The notes under the pieces were generated by a model. It worked only from the letters and a program-made list of their open reading frames with translations. It ran no database searches and was not told where the DNA came from. From Propionicimonas paludicola (GTDB taxonomy: Bacteria; Actinomycetota; Actinomycetes; Propionibacteriales; Propionibacteriaceae): a DNA stretch of 64,000 nt. The stretch covers positions 1,798,001 through 1,862,000 of the forward strand of contig NZ_PDJC01000001.1 of the NCBI RefSeq assembly GCF_002563675.1, given 5' to 3'. This document shows positions 1-7,970 of this stretch, in pieces (position 1 is the stretch's first letter; each line of letters starts with the position of its first letter). Position numbers and translations under genes: made by a program.

Positions 1-1
1 C

Positions 2-592
2 GCCGAGTTCCCGCTGGCGGCCAGCACCACGCAGATCGTCGCGATGTTCGCCGCCGGCATGGTCTGTCGCTATCTGCTGGAGTCGGTGGCGGCGCACTTC
101 TATCCGCTGCGACTGGCGGCGGTCGCCCCGCCGCAGCTCAGTCCCCCGAGCCGACGTCAGCAGATCATCTCGGCGGCCCTCCGGACGGCGCTGTACCTGT
201 TCTTCGCCTACGTCTACATCGGCTTCAACGGCTACCTGGCGATCGGGATCGTGCTGTTCTTCGTCCCGCTGGTGCTCGCGGCCTACCAGGCGAAACTGCC
301 CAACCTGAGCAGAGCCGTGCGCTGGATTCCGAAGGGACTGATCCGGACGGTGGCGCTCCTGATCATCGGCGGCGCCCTGGCCGCACTCGTGAAGTGGCTG
401 GTGCCCGATCCGGCACAGTTCGTCCAGGTCGCCTTCGTGGTGCTGGGGATGCCGGTGTTGGCCCTGACCATCCTCGGTCAGTTCGCCCGCGAGGGTGAGA
501 CCTTCCAGCTGAACTGGCTCTACCGCTTCTTGGGGGTTCCCCTTCTGGGCCTCGGCGTGGCCTTGGCGACCGGCGTGATCACTCTCTTCTGA
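2..592 (+). CDS. Integral membrane protein, C-terminal part (5' end outside window)
   Basis: The reading frame is open from the first bases of the window to a TGA at 590-592, so this is the 3' end of a longer gene. The visible 196 residues are hydrophobic, with about five membrane-spanning stretches separated by short basic loops (SRRQQ, RAVRW), and the protein ends in a helix. No catalytic motif is visible and I do not recognise the family. The last 73 bases overlap the convergent LysR-domain gene, so the two transcripts are antisense at their ends. Confidence 0.75.
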   Translation, partial: AEFPLAASTTQIVAMFAAGMVCRYLLESVAAHFYPLRLAAVAPPQLSPPSRRQQIISAALRTALYLFFAYVYIGFNGYLAIGIVLFFVPLVLAAYQAKLPNLSRAVRWIPKGLIRTVALLIIGGALAALVKWLVPDPAQFVQVAFVVLGMPVLALTILGQFAREGETFQLNWLYRFLGVPLLGLGVALATGVITLF

Positions 593-1224
593 GCCTTCTT
601 GGCCTTGGTCGGCTCCGGGTCGCCCCGGCGGGCCTCGCGCGCATTCTGGGTGCGCGATGAGTTCAGGGTGCGTCCGCGGACGATGCCGATGAACTCCTCG
701 ATCAGCGAGTTCTCGTCGCCGACCCGCCAGGCCAGGCCGATCGTGGTCGGCTCGGCGTCCGTCAGCGGACGAATGGCCAAGTCCTTGCGGCTTTGGGTGC
801 GGGCCACCGACTGCGGAGTCAGCCACAGGCCACCGGCCCAGGCCGTCCGATCGGCGGCGTCCGCGGACTCCGGATCGGGCAGGATCGGCTCGCCCTCGAG
901 GTCGGCCAGGCTGACCTCTGCGAAGTCGGCCAGCGGATGATCCTTGGGGACCACCACCACCGGCTGCTCCTCATACAGCGGGATGACATGTAACCCGTCA
1001 CGATCGATCGGCAGCCGGACGAAGCACATGTCGAGGCGATCATCGCCGGCCAGCAGTGCGTCCCGCTGCTCGGCCCGGGGAACCTCGACGGTCTCCAGGG
1101 TCGCCCTGCGGAACCGTTCGGCCCAGACTCGGCGCCACTTGGTGAGGGTCACTCCCGGGACGAAACCGACCCGCAGTCCGTTCGGCCGAGGGTCGCGCTG
1201 GCCCGCCGGCTCCTGGTTCTCCAC
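520..1224 (-). CDS. LysR-type substrate-binding domain protein without DNA-binding domain
   Basis: The 234 residues begin directly with the effector-binding fold of LysR regulators (LRVGFVPG near residue 17, then VVVVPKDHPLA near 90 and the ADLEGEPIL segment). The roughly 60-residue N-terminal winged helix of a normal LysR protein is absent. The C-terminal 40 residues are a basic, disordered-looking tail that runs antisense into the neighbouring gene. The GTG start at 1224 is chosen because a TACCCT -10 box (minus strand, 1236-1231) lies six bases before it, giving a leaderless message. It is divergent from the DUF5997 gene, which has a helix-turn-helix-like core; in actinobacteria I know this pair as recurrent neighbours. 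I infer a two-polypeptide regulator, which is unproven. Confidence 0.8.
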   Translation of the reverse strand: MENQEPAGQRDPRPNGLRVGFVPGVTLTKWRRVWAERFRRATLETVEVPRAEQRDALLAGDDRLDMCFVRLPIDRDGLHVIPLYEEQPVVVVPKDHPLADFAEVSLADLEGEPILPDPESADAADRTAWAGGLWLTPQSVARTQSRKDLAIRPLTDAEPTTIGLAWRVGDENSLIEEFIGIVRGRTLNSSRTQNAREARRGDPEPTKAKKAQKRVITPVAKATPRPRRGTPKKR

Positions 1225-1226
1225 CC

Positions 1227-1239
1227 GGTTAGGGTAACC
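1227..1239. promoter_or_regulatory. Palindrome between divergent leaderless promoters
   Basis: GGTTA-GGG-TAACC is a perfect inverted repeat. It overlaps the minus-strand -10 box (TACCCT) of the LysR-domain gene. The plus-strand -10 TAGGCT (1255-1260) sits six bases before the GTG of the DUF5997 gene. The position suits an autoregulatory operator; this is an inference from placement and symmetry. Confidence 0.5.
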
Positions 1240-1266
1240 CGGGCGGCGGCCAGCTAGGCTGATCCG

Positions 1267-1629
1267 GTGAGCCAGACAATGAAACCCATCACCGCAGCCG
1301 CCAAGCTCGGCATCTACTTGCCCGCGGCTCCGGCCGAGTTCCAGAGCTCACCGATCACCCGTGACGAGCTGGACGCTCTGCGCGACAACCCGCCGGAGTG
1401 GCTGGTCGAGCTGCGCCGCAACGGACCGTTCCCCCGCGACGTGGTGGCCGCCAAGCTCGGCGTCTCCCGCTCCGGCCTGGTCCGTGGCGGCATCACCGAA
1501 GCCCTCACCGCCGACCAGATCGGCGAACTGATCGCCAATCCCCCGCGCTGGCTGCACGTCGAGCGCGACGTCCACCAGAAGGTGATCGCCGAGCGCGAGC
1601 GGATCAAGGCGGCCAACAAGGAAGACTGA
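1267..1629 (+). CDS. DUF5997 family protein (helix-turn-helix-like)
   Basis: A 120-residue acidic/basic small protein. Its central part, VVAAKLGVSRSGLVRGGI (residues 59-76), reads like a helix-turn-helix. It is flanked by two related segments, each with a 'NPPxWL' motif (near residues 41 and 97), suggesting an internal repeat. The length and the NPPxWL motifs match what I know as DUF5997. The GTG start is supported by TAGGCT at 1255-1260, exactly six bases upstream, without a Shine-Dalgarno sequence. The gene is divergent from a LysR effector-domain protein that has no DNA-binding domain, so it may supply that function; this is an inference. Confidence 0.75.
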   Translation: MSQTMKPITAAAKLGIYLPAAPAEFQSSPITRDELDALRDNPPEWLVELRRNGPFPRDVVAAKLGVSRSGLVRGGITEALTADQIGELIANPPRWLHVERDVHQKVIAERERIKAANKED

Positions 1630-1664
1630 GGTCGCCGCTGCTCGCCCCGGGCGGGTGCGACCTC
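1628..1664 (+). terminator. Stem-loop after the DUF5997 gene
   Basis: GAGGTCGC (1628-1635) pairs with GCGACCTC (1657-1664) around a GC-rich loop. It starts inside the stop codon of the DUF5997 gene. There is no T-tract, as is common in high-GC genomes. Confidence 0.5.
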
Positions 1665-1717
1665 CAAGGACTGCTGAGCAAGAGGCCCATTCGCCGGTTT
1701 CCGGCAGGACCCGTGAT

Positions 1718-1738
1718 TATGCTCGACTCGGTTCGAGC
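1718..1738 (+). promoter_or_regulatory. -10 box overlapping an 18-bp palindrome upstream of the VIT gene
   Basis: TATGCT (1718-1723) is a good -10 box. GCTCGA (1721-1726) and TCGAGC (1733-1738) form a perfect dyad with a six-base spacer starting inside it. A repressor bound here would block initiation of the metal transporter gene; the regulator is unknown. Confidence 0.4.
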
Positions 1739-1755
1739 AGATCGGGAAGGGCATC

Positions 1756-2499
1756 ATGACGCAGCGCGGGACTTTGGCCGGGGACGACCCGGCTGGCTAC
1801 CAAGCGGCTGAGGCCCAGGCGGGCTCACACGCTCGCCGACTGAACAGCCTGCGGGCGGCCGTCCTGGGCGCGAACGACGGCATCGTCTCGACCGCGGGCA
1901 TCGTCATCGGCGTAGCCGGCGCCACTTTGGAGTTCTTCCCCATCTTCACCGCCGGCATCGCCGGGCTGACCGCCGGCGCCATGTCGATGGCGGTCGGCGA
2001 GTACGTGTCGGTGAGCGCCCAACGCGACACCGAGCAGGCGCTGCTCGACAAGGAGCGACGCGAACTCGAAGAGATGCCCGAAGAGGAGCTGGCCGAGCTG
2101 GCCGGCCTCTACGAGGCCAAGGGCCTCGACCCGGAACTGGCCCACCAAGTGGCCGTCCAGCTGCACGAGCACGACGCCCTGGCCGCCCACGCCGAGACCG
2201 AACTGGGCATCGACCCGGACGAGCTGACCAGCCCCTGGGTGGCCGCCGGATCGTCGGCGGTGTCGTTCACGATCGGCTCCGCGCTCCCCCTGCTCGCGAT
2301 CCTGATCGCCCCGACCGCCCTGAAGATCCCGATCACCGTGGTCGCTGTGGTCGCCGCCCTGGTCCTCACCGGCTACCTGAGCGCCCGCGCCGGCGGCACC
2401 CCGGTGCTGCGCTCGATCCTCCGCAACGTCCTTGGCGGCCTGGTGGCCATGGGCATCACCTACTGGATCGGACGCCTGGTCGGCCACACGCTCGGCTGA
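1756..2499 (+). CDS. VIT1/CCC1 family Fe2+/Mn2+ transporter
   Basis: A 247-residue inner-membrane protein of the vacuolar iron transporter family, expected to export or sequester Fe2+/Mn2+. The family hallmark LRAAVLGANDGIVS lies at residues 34-47 at the start of the first helix, followed by the MSMAVGEYVSV stretch of helix 2. A soluble, glutamate-rich helical segment (EEMPEEELAEL, about 100-150) corresponds to the family's metal-binding domain, and three more helices complete the five-helix topology. The ATG at 1756 has a GGAAGG ribosome site. The last 31 bases of this gene plus one flanking base recur as a direct repeat at 4411-4442. Confidence 0.9.
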   Translation: MTQRGTLAGDDPAGYQAAEAQAGSHARRLNSLRAAVLGANDGIVSTAGIVIGVAGATLEFFPIFTAGIAGLTAGAMSMAVGEYVSVSAQRDTEQALLDKERRELEEMPEEELAELAGLYEAKGLDPELAHQVAVQLHEHDALAAHAETELGIDPDELTSPWVAAGSSAVSFTIGSALPLLAILIAPTALKIPITVVAVVAALVLTGYLSARAGGTPVLRSILRNVLGGLVAMGITYWIGRLVGHTLG

Positions 2500-2500
2500 T
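2469..2500 (+). repeat. 32-bp direct repeat, copy 1 (3' end of VIT gene)
   Basis: Identical over 32 bases to 4411-4442. This copy is the end of the VIT coding sequence, including its stop codon. The bases on either side differ between the copies. The two copies bracket a 1.9-kb segment that holds only the LuxR-type gene, as expected if a cassette had integrated at the gene's 3' end and rebuilt it. Confidence 0.85.
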
Positions 2501-2574
2501 TCGCCGAGTCGCCGGATGGGCGGCAACTGCAGGTCGATCGGACACCTGGGCAACTCTCAGCCCCAACGCAGGAC

Positions 2575-2612
2575 ATCGGCTCGGGTGTGGTGGCGGCCTC
2601 ACCCGAGCCGAT
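2575..2612 (+). terminator. 13-bp stem-loop downstream of VIT gene
   Basis: ATCGGCTCGGGTG (2575-2587) is perfectly complementary to 2600-2612 with a 12-base loop. It may end VIT transcription, although it lies on the far side of the direct repeat and so would have arrived with the inserted segment. Confidence 0.5.
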
Positions 2613-2718
2613 GGACAAGTCGTCTAGCAACCTGCGGCTTTCGTGTTCCTCAGGGGCCGACTCATCTAGGGGCGATCTGGTTTCGGATGGCCCGGGGGGA
2701 GCCCATCACCTGATCGCT

Positions 2719-2744
2719 TCATGCCCCGGGTGGATGGGGCATGA
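2719..2744. terminator. 9-bp stem-loop in leader of LuxR-type gene
   Basis: TCATGCCCC (2719-2727) pairs perfectly with GGGGCATGA (2736-2744) around an eight-base loop. It could be a second terminator or a structured leader element; the two cannot be told apart from sequence. Confidence 0.4.
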
Positions 2745-2963
2745 CACAACCTTGCATTGCGCGGGCTGCGCGCGCATCCCGTGATCATCCCTATTTCCGC
2801 ACGGTAAGCAAGTTCATCGGTTTTCGCTGACCGGCCGCGCACCGACTCACTAGAAATGACTGATGCCGTGGCGCGGGTATGAGAACATCATGCGCAGTTC
2901 GTTTGGCGAAGATCGCCGAGATGCGGACTGGACGGGCCCGCCGACACCCGCCCCGAAGGAACC

Positions 2964-4406
2964 ATGATGGACGCCGGTGCGAGCACCACGACGACCGCCG
3001 CTGCATACGGCGTCGCCGCTGGCCCTCAGACGCGCTACGTAGGGCTAGCCCTCCTGCTGTGCTGGACCTACTCGGTGTGGTTCGTCACCTCTCCCGTCTC
3101 CAGCCTGGTTCAATCCGGCGACACCCTCGTGTTGTCGCGGGTGACCACAACCCTTACTTCCGTGGTGGTGCCACTGCTGTTCGTGTGGCGCCTCGGCCGG
3201 ACTGCACGGATGCCCGTCACCCCGGCTCTCATCTGGACCTCCGCCGTGCTCTCCTCCACTGCCAGCGCGGTGTCTGGGCTGCTCGACCGGTCCATGCCGA
3301 ACCCCTGGCCGTACTTCGTGGTGAGCCTGACCACCGGGACCTTCAGCGCCATCATGTGGCTGATGTGGGGCCAGCGGCTCGCCGACCAGGCCGCCGACTT
3401 CGCGATCGAACATATCGCGCCGGTGTACGGCGGACTCCTCCTCGTGACGGTCATTGCGACAGCAGTGATCCCCAACCCGGCGCGCAGCCTGGTGATAGCG
3501 GCCTACCCCCTTGCCTCCGGCCTTCTGCTGCACCTCAACCTTCGGCTACAGACACACGCCAGAGCTCCACGGCTGCTGCCACGCGCGACCAGGGACGACG
3601 CCCGGCACCCCATCGTCACCGCAGCCGTGGCGTCGGCGACGGCTGCCTTCACCTGCTTCCTGCTGGTGATGATCATCCCCCTCACCAATCTGCTGGCAGA
3701 CGACTACCCGTTCGCTTGGGGCGTGACTTGCGGCGCCATCCTGATCCTGGCTTACGCAGGAGTCCGGCTCTGGACCAGGCGCCGCGGGTACAACTTCTCG
3801 CCCTTCGCCTGGCTTCTTCTGCCCACGATCGCCGCTTGTGCCACCTTCTTGGCCACACCACAAACGCACTTGGTCGAGTTCCTTCTCGCCCTCGCCACTT
3901 GTCTGCTGCTAGAGCTGCTTCTCGTGCGCTTCATGGGCGTGTTGACCCTGCGTGGCTACCTGTCTCCGTTGGTTGCGTTCGCGATTTCGCGCAGCGCCTT
4001 CCGCTTCGGGGTCACCCTGGCGATCATTGTCGGCACAATCTTCGCTCGGATGCCGCAGGTCGCCACGGTCGCGCTGGCCCCCACGTTCGTCGTGCTGATT
4101 GTGGTCTTGGGCGGCTTCGCGATGACCATGGTTCGCCAGGAGTACGCCATTCACGTGATCACCACCGGACCTCCCGAGGCCAGCGACTTGGACGCCATGG
4201 TCGATTCGGTGGCCACAGAGTTCCAGCTCTCTGAACGCGAACGCGAAATCGTCGCCCTGATCGGACTCGGCTACTCCGCTGCCGCAGTTGCCGAGAAGCT
4301 GGTGATCTCGCCCCACACCGTCAACACCCACGTCCAGCACATCTACGCCAAGCTCGGCATCCACAAGCGCTCCGAGCTGATCGCCTACCTACGCCGGAAC
4401 GCCTGA
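2964..4406 (+). CDS. Membrane-anchored LuxR-type transcriptional regulator
   Basis: 480 residues. About residues 20-400 contain roughly a dozen hydrophobic helices and no receiver or PAS domain. The C-terminal 65 residues are a canonical LuxR helix-turn-helix (SEREREIVALIGLGY at about 415, then SPHTVNTHVQHIYAKLGIHK). This architecture, a multi-helix membrane sensor fused to a LuxR DNA-binding domain, is common in Actinobacteria such as Eggerthellaceae, where such genes often sit alone or beside the genes they control. The start is one of two adjacent ATGs (2964, 2967) after a GAAGGA ribosome site. The stop at 4404-4406 is four bases before the second direct repeat, so this gene is the only cargo of the repeat-bounded segment. 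Ligand and targets are unknown. Confidence 0.9.
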   Translation: MMDAGASTTTTAAAYGVAAGPQTRYVGLALLLCWTYSVWFVTSPVSSLVQSGDTLVLSRVTTTLTSVVVPLLFVWRLGRTARMPVTPALIWTSAVLSSTASAVSGLLDRSMPNPWPYFVVSLTTGTFSAIMWLMWGQRLADQAADFAIEHIAPVYGGLLLVTVIATAVIPNPARSLVIAAYPLASGLLLHLNLRLQTHARAPRLLPRATRDDARHPIVTAAVASATAAFTCFLLVMIIPLTNLLADDYPFAWGVTCGAILILAYAGVRLWTRRRGYNFSPFAWLLLPTIAACATFLATPQTHLVEFLLALATCLLLELLLVRFMGVLTLRGYLSPLVAFAISRSAFRFGVTLAIIVGTIFARMPQVATVALAPTFVVLIVVLGGFAMTMVRQEYAIHVITTGPPEASDLDAMVDSVATEFQLSEREREIVALIGLGYSAAAVAEKLVISPHTVNTHVQHIYAKLGIHKRSELIAYLRRNA

Positions 4407-4410
4407 GGCC

Positions 4411-4442
4411 CGGACGCCTGGTCGGCCACACGCTCGGCTGAT
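4411..4442 (+). repeat. 32-bp direct repeat, copy 2
   Basis: Perfect copy of 2469-2500 (end of the VIT gene), starting four bases after the LuxR-type stop codon. It carries the VIT stop codon out of context, so it is a duplicated gene fragment and not coding here. Confidence 0.85.
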
Positions 4443-4524
4443 GCCCAGCCTGTACCTTCCCCGGCAACCAGAGGCCTTCTACACCCCCAGGGCATCCCAG
4501 AGCCAGCGGAGTTCTACAGTCCCG

Positions 4525-5229
4525 ATGGTGACCAACACCGCCCACCCCTGGGCTGATCCACAAGGGCGCCCGGGCGACTCGCTACTCGTCGGCGACTGGC
4601 CGCCTCCCGACGGCGAGCCGACAGTGGCGGATCTCGCGTTCAGCGCGCCCGGCTCGCGTCTTCAGACTGTGATCGCCGCTCAGGCCGCCGCCGTGCCGAC
4701 CGGGAGGGGCCGACGACGAGCACACCGGCGGTCAAGCTGGGAGGTCGGAGTTGAAGGCGAGCGGCTCGTTGCGGCCGAACTCGCTCGCTTGACTACCGTC
4801 GACCCACGTTGGCACGTCCTGCACTCGCTACCCGTTGGCCGCCAAGGCGCCGACATCGACCATCTGGTCATCGGGCCGTGCGGCATCTTCACCATCAACG
4901 CAAAACACCACCCACGCGGACGCATCTGGGTCGCTGGCGCCACGTTCATGGTCAACGGGAACCGCGTCCCATAGATCGGGGCCGCCCACTACGAGGGCAA
5001 GCGCGTCGCCGCCAGGCTCGGCCGGGCTCTCCACACCACCGTCGGGGTCCAGCCGGTGATCGCCGTGGTCCATGCAGAAAGCCTCACCATCAGGCGACGC
5101 CCCGAAGATGTTGCCGTCGTCTCCCGCCGCCGGCTGACGGGCTTCTTGAGTGGCTTCCGCCCGATCCTCTCCCAGGACCAGGTCGAGTACGCGTTCGGCC
5201 TCGCGCGCCTCGGCAGCGACTGGCGCTGA
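4525..5229 (+). pseudogene. NERD-domain protein interrupted by an in-frame TAG
   Basis: Read through the TAG at 4972-4974, the frame encodes about 234 residues of a nuclease-related (NERD) domain. It has WEVGVEGERLVA, then GADIDHLVIGPCGIF with INAKHH (the PD-(D/E)XK-like core), and continues after the TAG with EGKRVAARLGRAL and a C-terminal helix ending SDWR before TGA at 5227-5229. In intact relatives I expect a tyrosine after the proline at this point, so a single TAC/TAT to TAG change explains the break. An upstream in-frame ATG exists at 4441, but 4525 gives the better-supported N terminus. If unsuppressed, the 149-residue product keeps the catalytic core but lacks the second half of the domain. 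An intact NERD protein lies at 28891-29784. Confidence 0.75.
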
Positions 5230-5560
5230 CGGTAGCTACTCGCGCCAGGCTTGCCTGGTGATAGTGGAGGGTGCGTTGAGCCGTGCCGCACCTCGGTCGA
5301 GATCCCGAGACGGCCCGGCGCATACTTCACGCGGGAGAACATGTTCCCAATCAGGACTCCGGCTGCCCCATTCGTTGTCCGCCTCGCAGAGCGACCCGGC
5401 GGGCAGCTCGGGCGCGAGCCAAGGTCCTAGAGTTGAGCAAGTCGGCCATCATCATCCGCCGATCTCGTATGGCAACGCCTTCGACGTGACTAGCGGCCCT
5501 GAACCGCCGACTGCGAAGGATAGGATTGAATCAAGTAGCCAACCACTAGTGGTCAGGGAC
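5230..5560. other. Gene-free stretch entering the lower-GC island
   Basis: No gene recognised. Base composition shifts to lower GC towards the FkbM gene. ACCACTAGTGGT (5542-5553) is a perfect 12-bp palindrome 7 bases upstream of the FkbM start and could be an operator. The open frames here have no recognisable protein signature. Confidence 0.5.
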
Positions 5561-6556
5561 ATGACACCTTCTCAAGAAGTCTTTCGCTCCTATGCCCAGA
5601 ACCAAGAGGATGTGGTTCTATACAGGGCGCTTGGTGGCGCGGTTGATCGCGGCCACTACCTCGAGGTAGGCGCGTACCATCCCAGCGTCAAGTCCACAAG
5701 CTACGCTCTTTATGAGCGAGGGTGGCGAGGAATCCTCGTAGAGCCGCAGGAGGAGTTTGCCCACCTGTGCCGTGCTATGCGTCCAGATGATTGCGTTGTT
5801 CAGGCGCTGATCGGCGACTCGACTCGGGACTCCGTGCCCTTCTACCGCGTCTCTGGTGGCGCGAGATCGACGATGGTGCCAAGCGTTGCCGACTCATATC
5901 CCGACCGCGTCACGCGCACGTCGTCTCGAATGGTAACGCTGAACGATCTGCTCCGTTCCGCGGAGTGGGCTCGGGAGGCCTTTCACTTCATGGTTCTCGA
6001 TGTTGAAGGAGCGGAAGCCAACGCGCTTCGCGGCATAGATCTGGATGAGTACAGACCGTGGATAATCGTAGTGGAATCGGTGCATCCTGTGTCACTCCTC
6101 GACTCAAGCGCTGAGTGGCGGGACTTGTTGATAGCGGCCAGATATTGTGAAGTGATGTTTGACGGCGTGTCTAGATATTTCCTTGCCGAGGAGCATCAGG
6201 ACTTGGCGCGACTCATCTATCCGGCATGCAGCACTGACCACTTCGTCCTGGATGTCCCTCCGCAGGCGTCCCTTGAGGCGCCTAATCCAGATGGCACTGA
6301 GTCTTCGAACTCGGCGAATCCGTGGTTGCCGCAGCTGGCGGCCTCCATACTGGGCACGACGCTGCTGGATGTGAATTCCGGCTCGGACGGAATTAACGCG
6401 CTAGCCGCTCTGCCAGAGGAAGGTCTTGTCGGACTGGAGAAGCTAGCAAGCGCGATCCAGGTCGCAACGAGCCGCGCTCGAGTTCTGAAGACTATCTCTG
6501 CACGCTCACGTACACAGTCACTCTCACTCAACGAAGGCTGCGCAGGAAATGAATGA
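5561..6556 (+). CDS. FkbM family methyltransferase
   Basis: 331 residues. The S-adenosylmethionine fold is visible: YLEVGAYHP (motif I, near residue 29), GILVEPQ at the end of strand 2, and the FkbM signature LDVEGAEANAL (about residues 146-156). The family O-methylates sugars and other small hydroxyl-bearing molecules. About 85 residues after the domain (from roughly 245) are unrelated to the fold and may bind a partner. The ATG at 5561 is preferred because the domain begins at once (SQEVFRSYAQNQEDVVL); a clear ribosome site is lacking. Codons such as ATA, AGA and TTG are commoner than in neighbouring genes, which suggests acquisition by transfer. It overlaps the next gene by eight bases. 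Confidence 0.85.
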   Translation: MTPSQEVFRSYAQNQEDVVLYRALGGAVDRGHYLEVGAYHPSVKSTSYALYERGWRGILVEPQEEFAHLCRAMRPDDCVVQALIGDSTRDSVPFYRVSGGARSTMVPSVADSYPDRVTRTSSRMVTLNDLLRSAEWAREAFHFMVLDVEGAEANALRGIDLDEYRPWIIVVESVHPVSLLDSSAEWRDLLIAARYCEVMFDGVSRYFLAEEHQDLARLIYPACSTDHFVLDVPPQASLEAPNPDGTESSNSANPWLPQLAASILGTTLLDVNSGSDGINALAALPEEGLVGLEKLASAIQVATSRARVLKTISARSRTQSLSLNEGCAGNE

Positions 6557-7127
6557 GATTATTGCAGCTGCTACAGCAGCCAATGCCATATTCGTGCTCT
6601 TGAGCGTCGGAGCCGCGATCGTCACTTATCGCTCAAACCGCACGCATGGGCGAGTTCAATCGCTTATTCAAGTGGCCGAGTGGTTCCGTCGCACTCAAGT
6701 GAAGGATGCCCGCAAGGCAATTTACAAGCTGGACCGCGACAAGCACAGAAAGTGGAACGATACGAGTCGTGAAAATATCGCCACCTGGGTCGGATACCTC
6801 GACGTCGTCTCGACCTTAGTCCTCACCGGAGACTTGGATCGCCGAGACTTCGTGCGAATGTACGGCGACACAGTCTTTCGCACAATATACGTGCTCGCCC
6901 CGTGGCTAGAGAGCCAGTACGCAACATTTGGTTCTCAGTACCTGAAATCGACACAGATAGTCCTTCCCAAACTTGTTCGGGAATGGGATAGTCTTTCCAA
7001 GAAGCGTCGCTTTGGTCCTGATGGCAACTACCCGCGGGAACTCACCATCGCCTGGTCGTCCAAACAGAAGATCGACCCGCACACTTTTTTGCAGGATAAT
7101 GCCGTGCGCCAGTTTCTGAGGAAGTAG
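6549..7127 (+). CDS. Single-helix membrane protein, DUF4760-like
   Basis: 192 residues: one N-terminal membrane helix (about 5-25), then a charged, mostly helical cytoplasmic domain. The arrangement of an N-terminal helix, a short basic linker (YRSNRTHG) and a helical domain with ARKAIYKL recalls DUF4760 proteins, but the match is by general pattern. The ATG lies inside the last codons of the FkbM gene (8-base overlap), so translation is probably coupled and the two products may act together. Codon use is again lower in GC than the flanks. No enzymatic motif is seen. Confidence 0.65.
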   Translation: MNEIIAAATAANAIFVLLSVGAAIVTYRSNRTHGRVQSLIQVAEWFRRTQVKDARKAIYKLDRDKHRKWNDTSRENIATWVGYLDVVSTLVLTGDLDRRDFVRMYGDTVFRTIYVLAPWLESQYATFGSQYLKSTQIVLPKLVREWDSLSKKRRFGPDGNYPRELTIAWSSKQKIDPHTFLQDNAVRQFLRK

Positions 7128-7970
7128 GAGAAGGCGGCTGCGACACTTCCTGCCGAGTCTGCCCTGGGACTCCCAACGGTGCGTGGCAGTCCCTTTAGCG
7201 CGGTGGGCGGCGCACGGGTAGGCGGCCCTATCCGTCGATCCCCACCACTTCTTGTCCCGATCTGGATCGGCCCAGTGGTTGAAGAGCTTGCGCGAGATCG
7301 GGCCGACCCGCTGGTAGCCGCGCTGGCGCCAGATGCTGACTTCGCGGCGGAGCTGGTCGATGGCGTGGTTGCCCGCGATCTTCTCGCCGACGACTTCGAG
7401 GCCGTCGGACAGGGCATCCTGGATGTTCGCCGCCTGGTCCTTCTTCGGCACGGGCACGAAAACAGACTCGCTCGGTCGACGTCCAGTCGCAACCTCTCCA
7501 GTCGGGCCATTTGGTCCGATCACAAAGGATCGTCTTTGCTCGTCCAAAAGCACCATATCCGTACGAGCCTGGCGCTCGCCGGGGACGCTCCGAGTCCTCC
7601 TAGCCACGGCGATGCTGCGACGGTTGAGGATCGCACGCGATGCAGCCAGTTCGAGGGTGCCCATCCGAAGTGTCGGCACCTTCTGCTCAGATGACACTGG
7701 CGAGAGTCTCTGGGAAGGAGGCGGGATAGATGAGTTCGAGGCGTGGCAGGTCAGTCAAGCGAGACTTCATCGGCTTGGCGGTGGGTCTTGCCTCTATAGG
7801 CCCGGTTTGGTGGCCCTGAAGGTTGGGCTCGTCGCCGCTGCGGCCAACGCGCTAGCGCAGTTCTTTGTCCATGTGATCCCGTACCACTGGTCCTCGGCTC
7901 GGTGACCACAGGTCCGAGAGCGAAGATCGCGCTCACGCGACCTGAACGGCTGCCGACAGACACAGGTCCG
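7128..7970. other. Decayed intergenic stretch
   Basis: Apart from the restriction-subunit remnant (7240-7697), 843 bases carry no gene I can support. Bases 7698-7970 lie behind the permease stop codon; short open frames there lack ribosome sites and protein-like composition. Confidence 0.5.
7240..7697 (-). pseudogene. Remnant of a type III restriction enzyme (res) subunit
   Basis: On the minus strand about 100 residues (7556 to about 7248) read IGPNGPTGEVATGRRPSES, then DQLRREVSIWRQRGY and SRKLFNHWADPDRDK. That order is the N terminus of large type III-type restriction helicase subunits of the BPTD_3080 kind. The expected continuation (a strand ending in a Phe-Phe-Cys-Gln-like segment, then Walker A) is replaced by frame-shifted, meaningless sequence, and the remaining 800 or so residues are missing. 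It is a dead fragment pointing towards a former restriction locus in this island. The identification rests on remembered family pattern. Confidence 0.55.

Larger units (their letters stand above)
2501..2963. other. Gene-free leader of the repeat-bounded segment
   Basis: No convincing gene in 463 bases. It holds two strong hairpins (2575-2612 and 2719-2744, annotated separately) and then roughly 200 bases of lower-GC leader with no clear consensus promoter before the LuxR-type gene. Confidence 0.6.
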
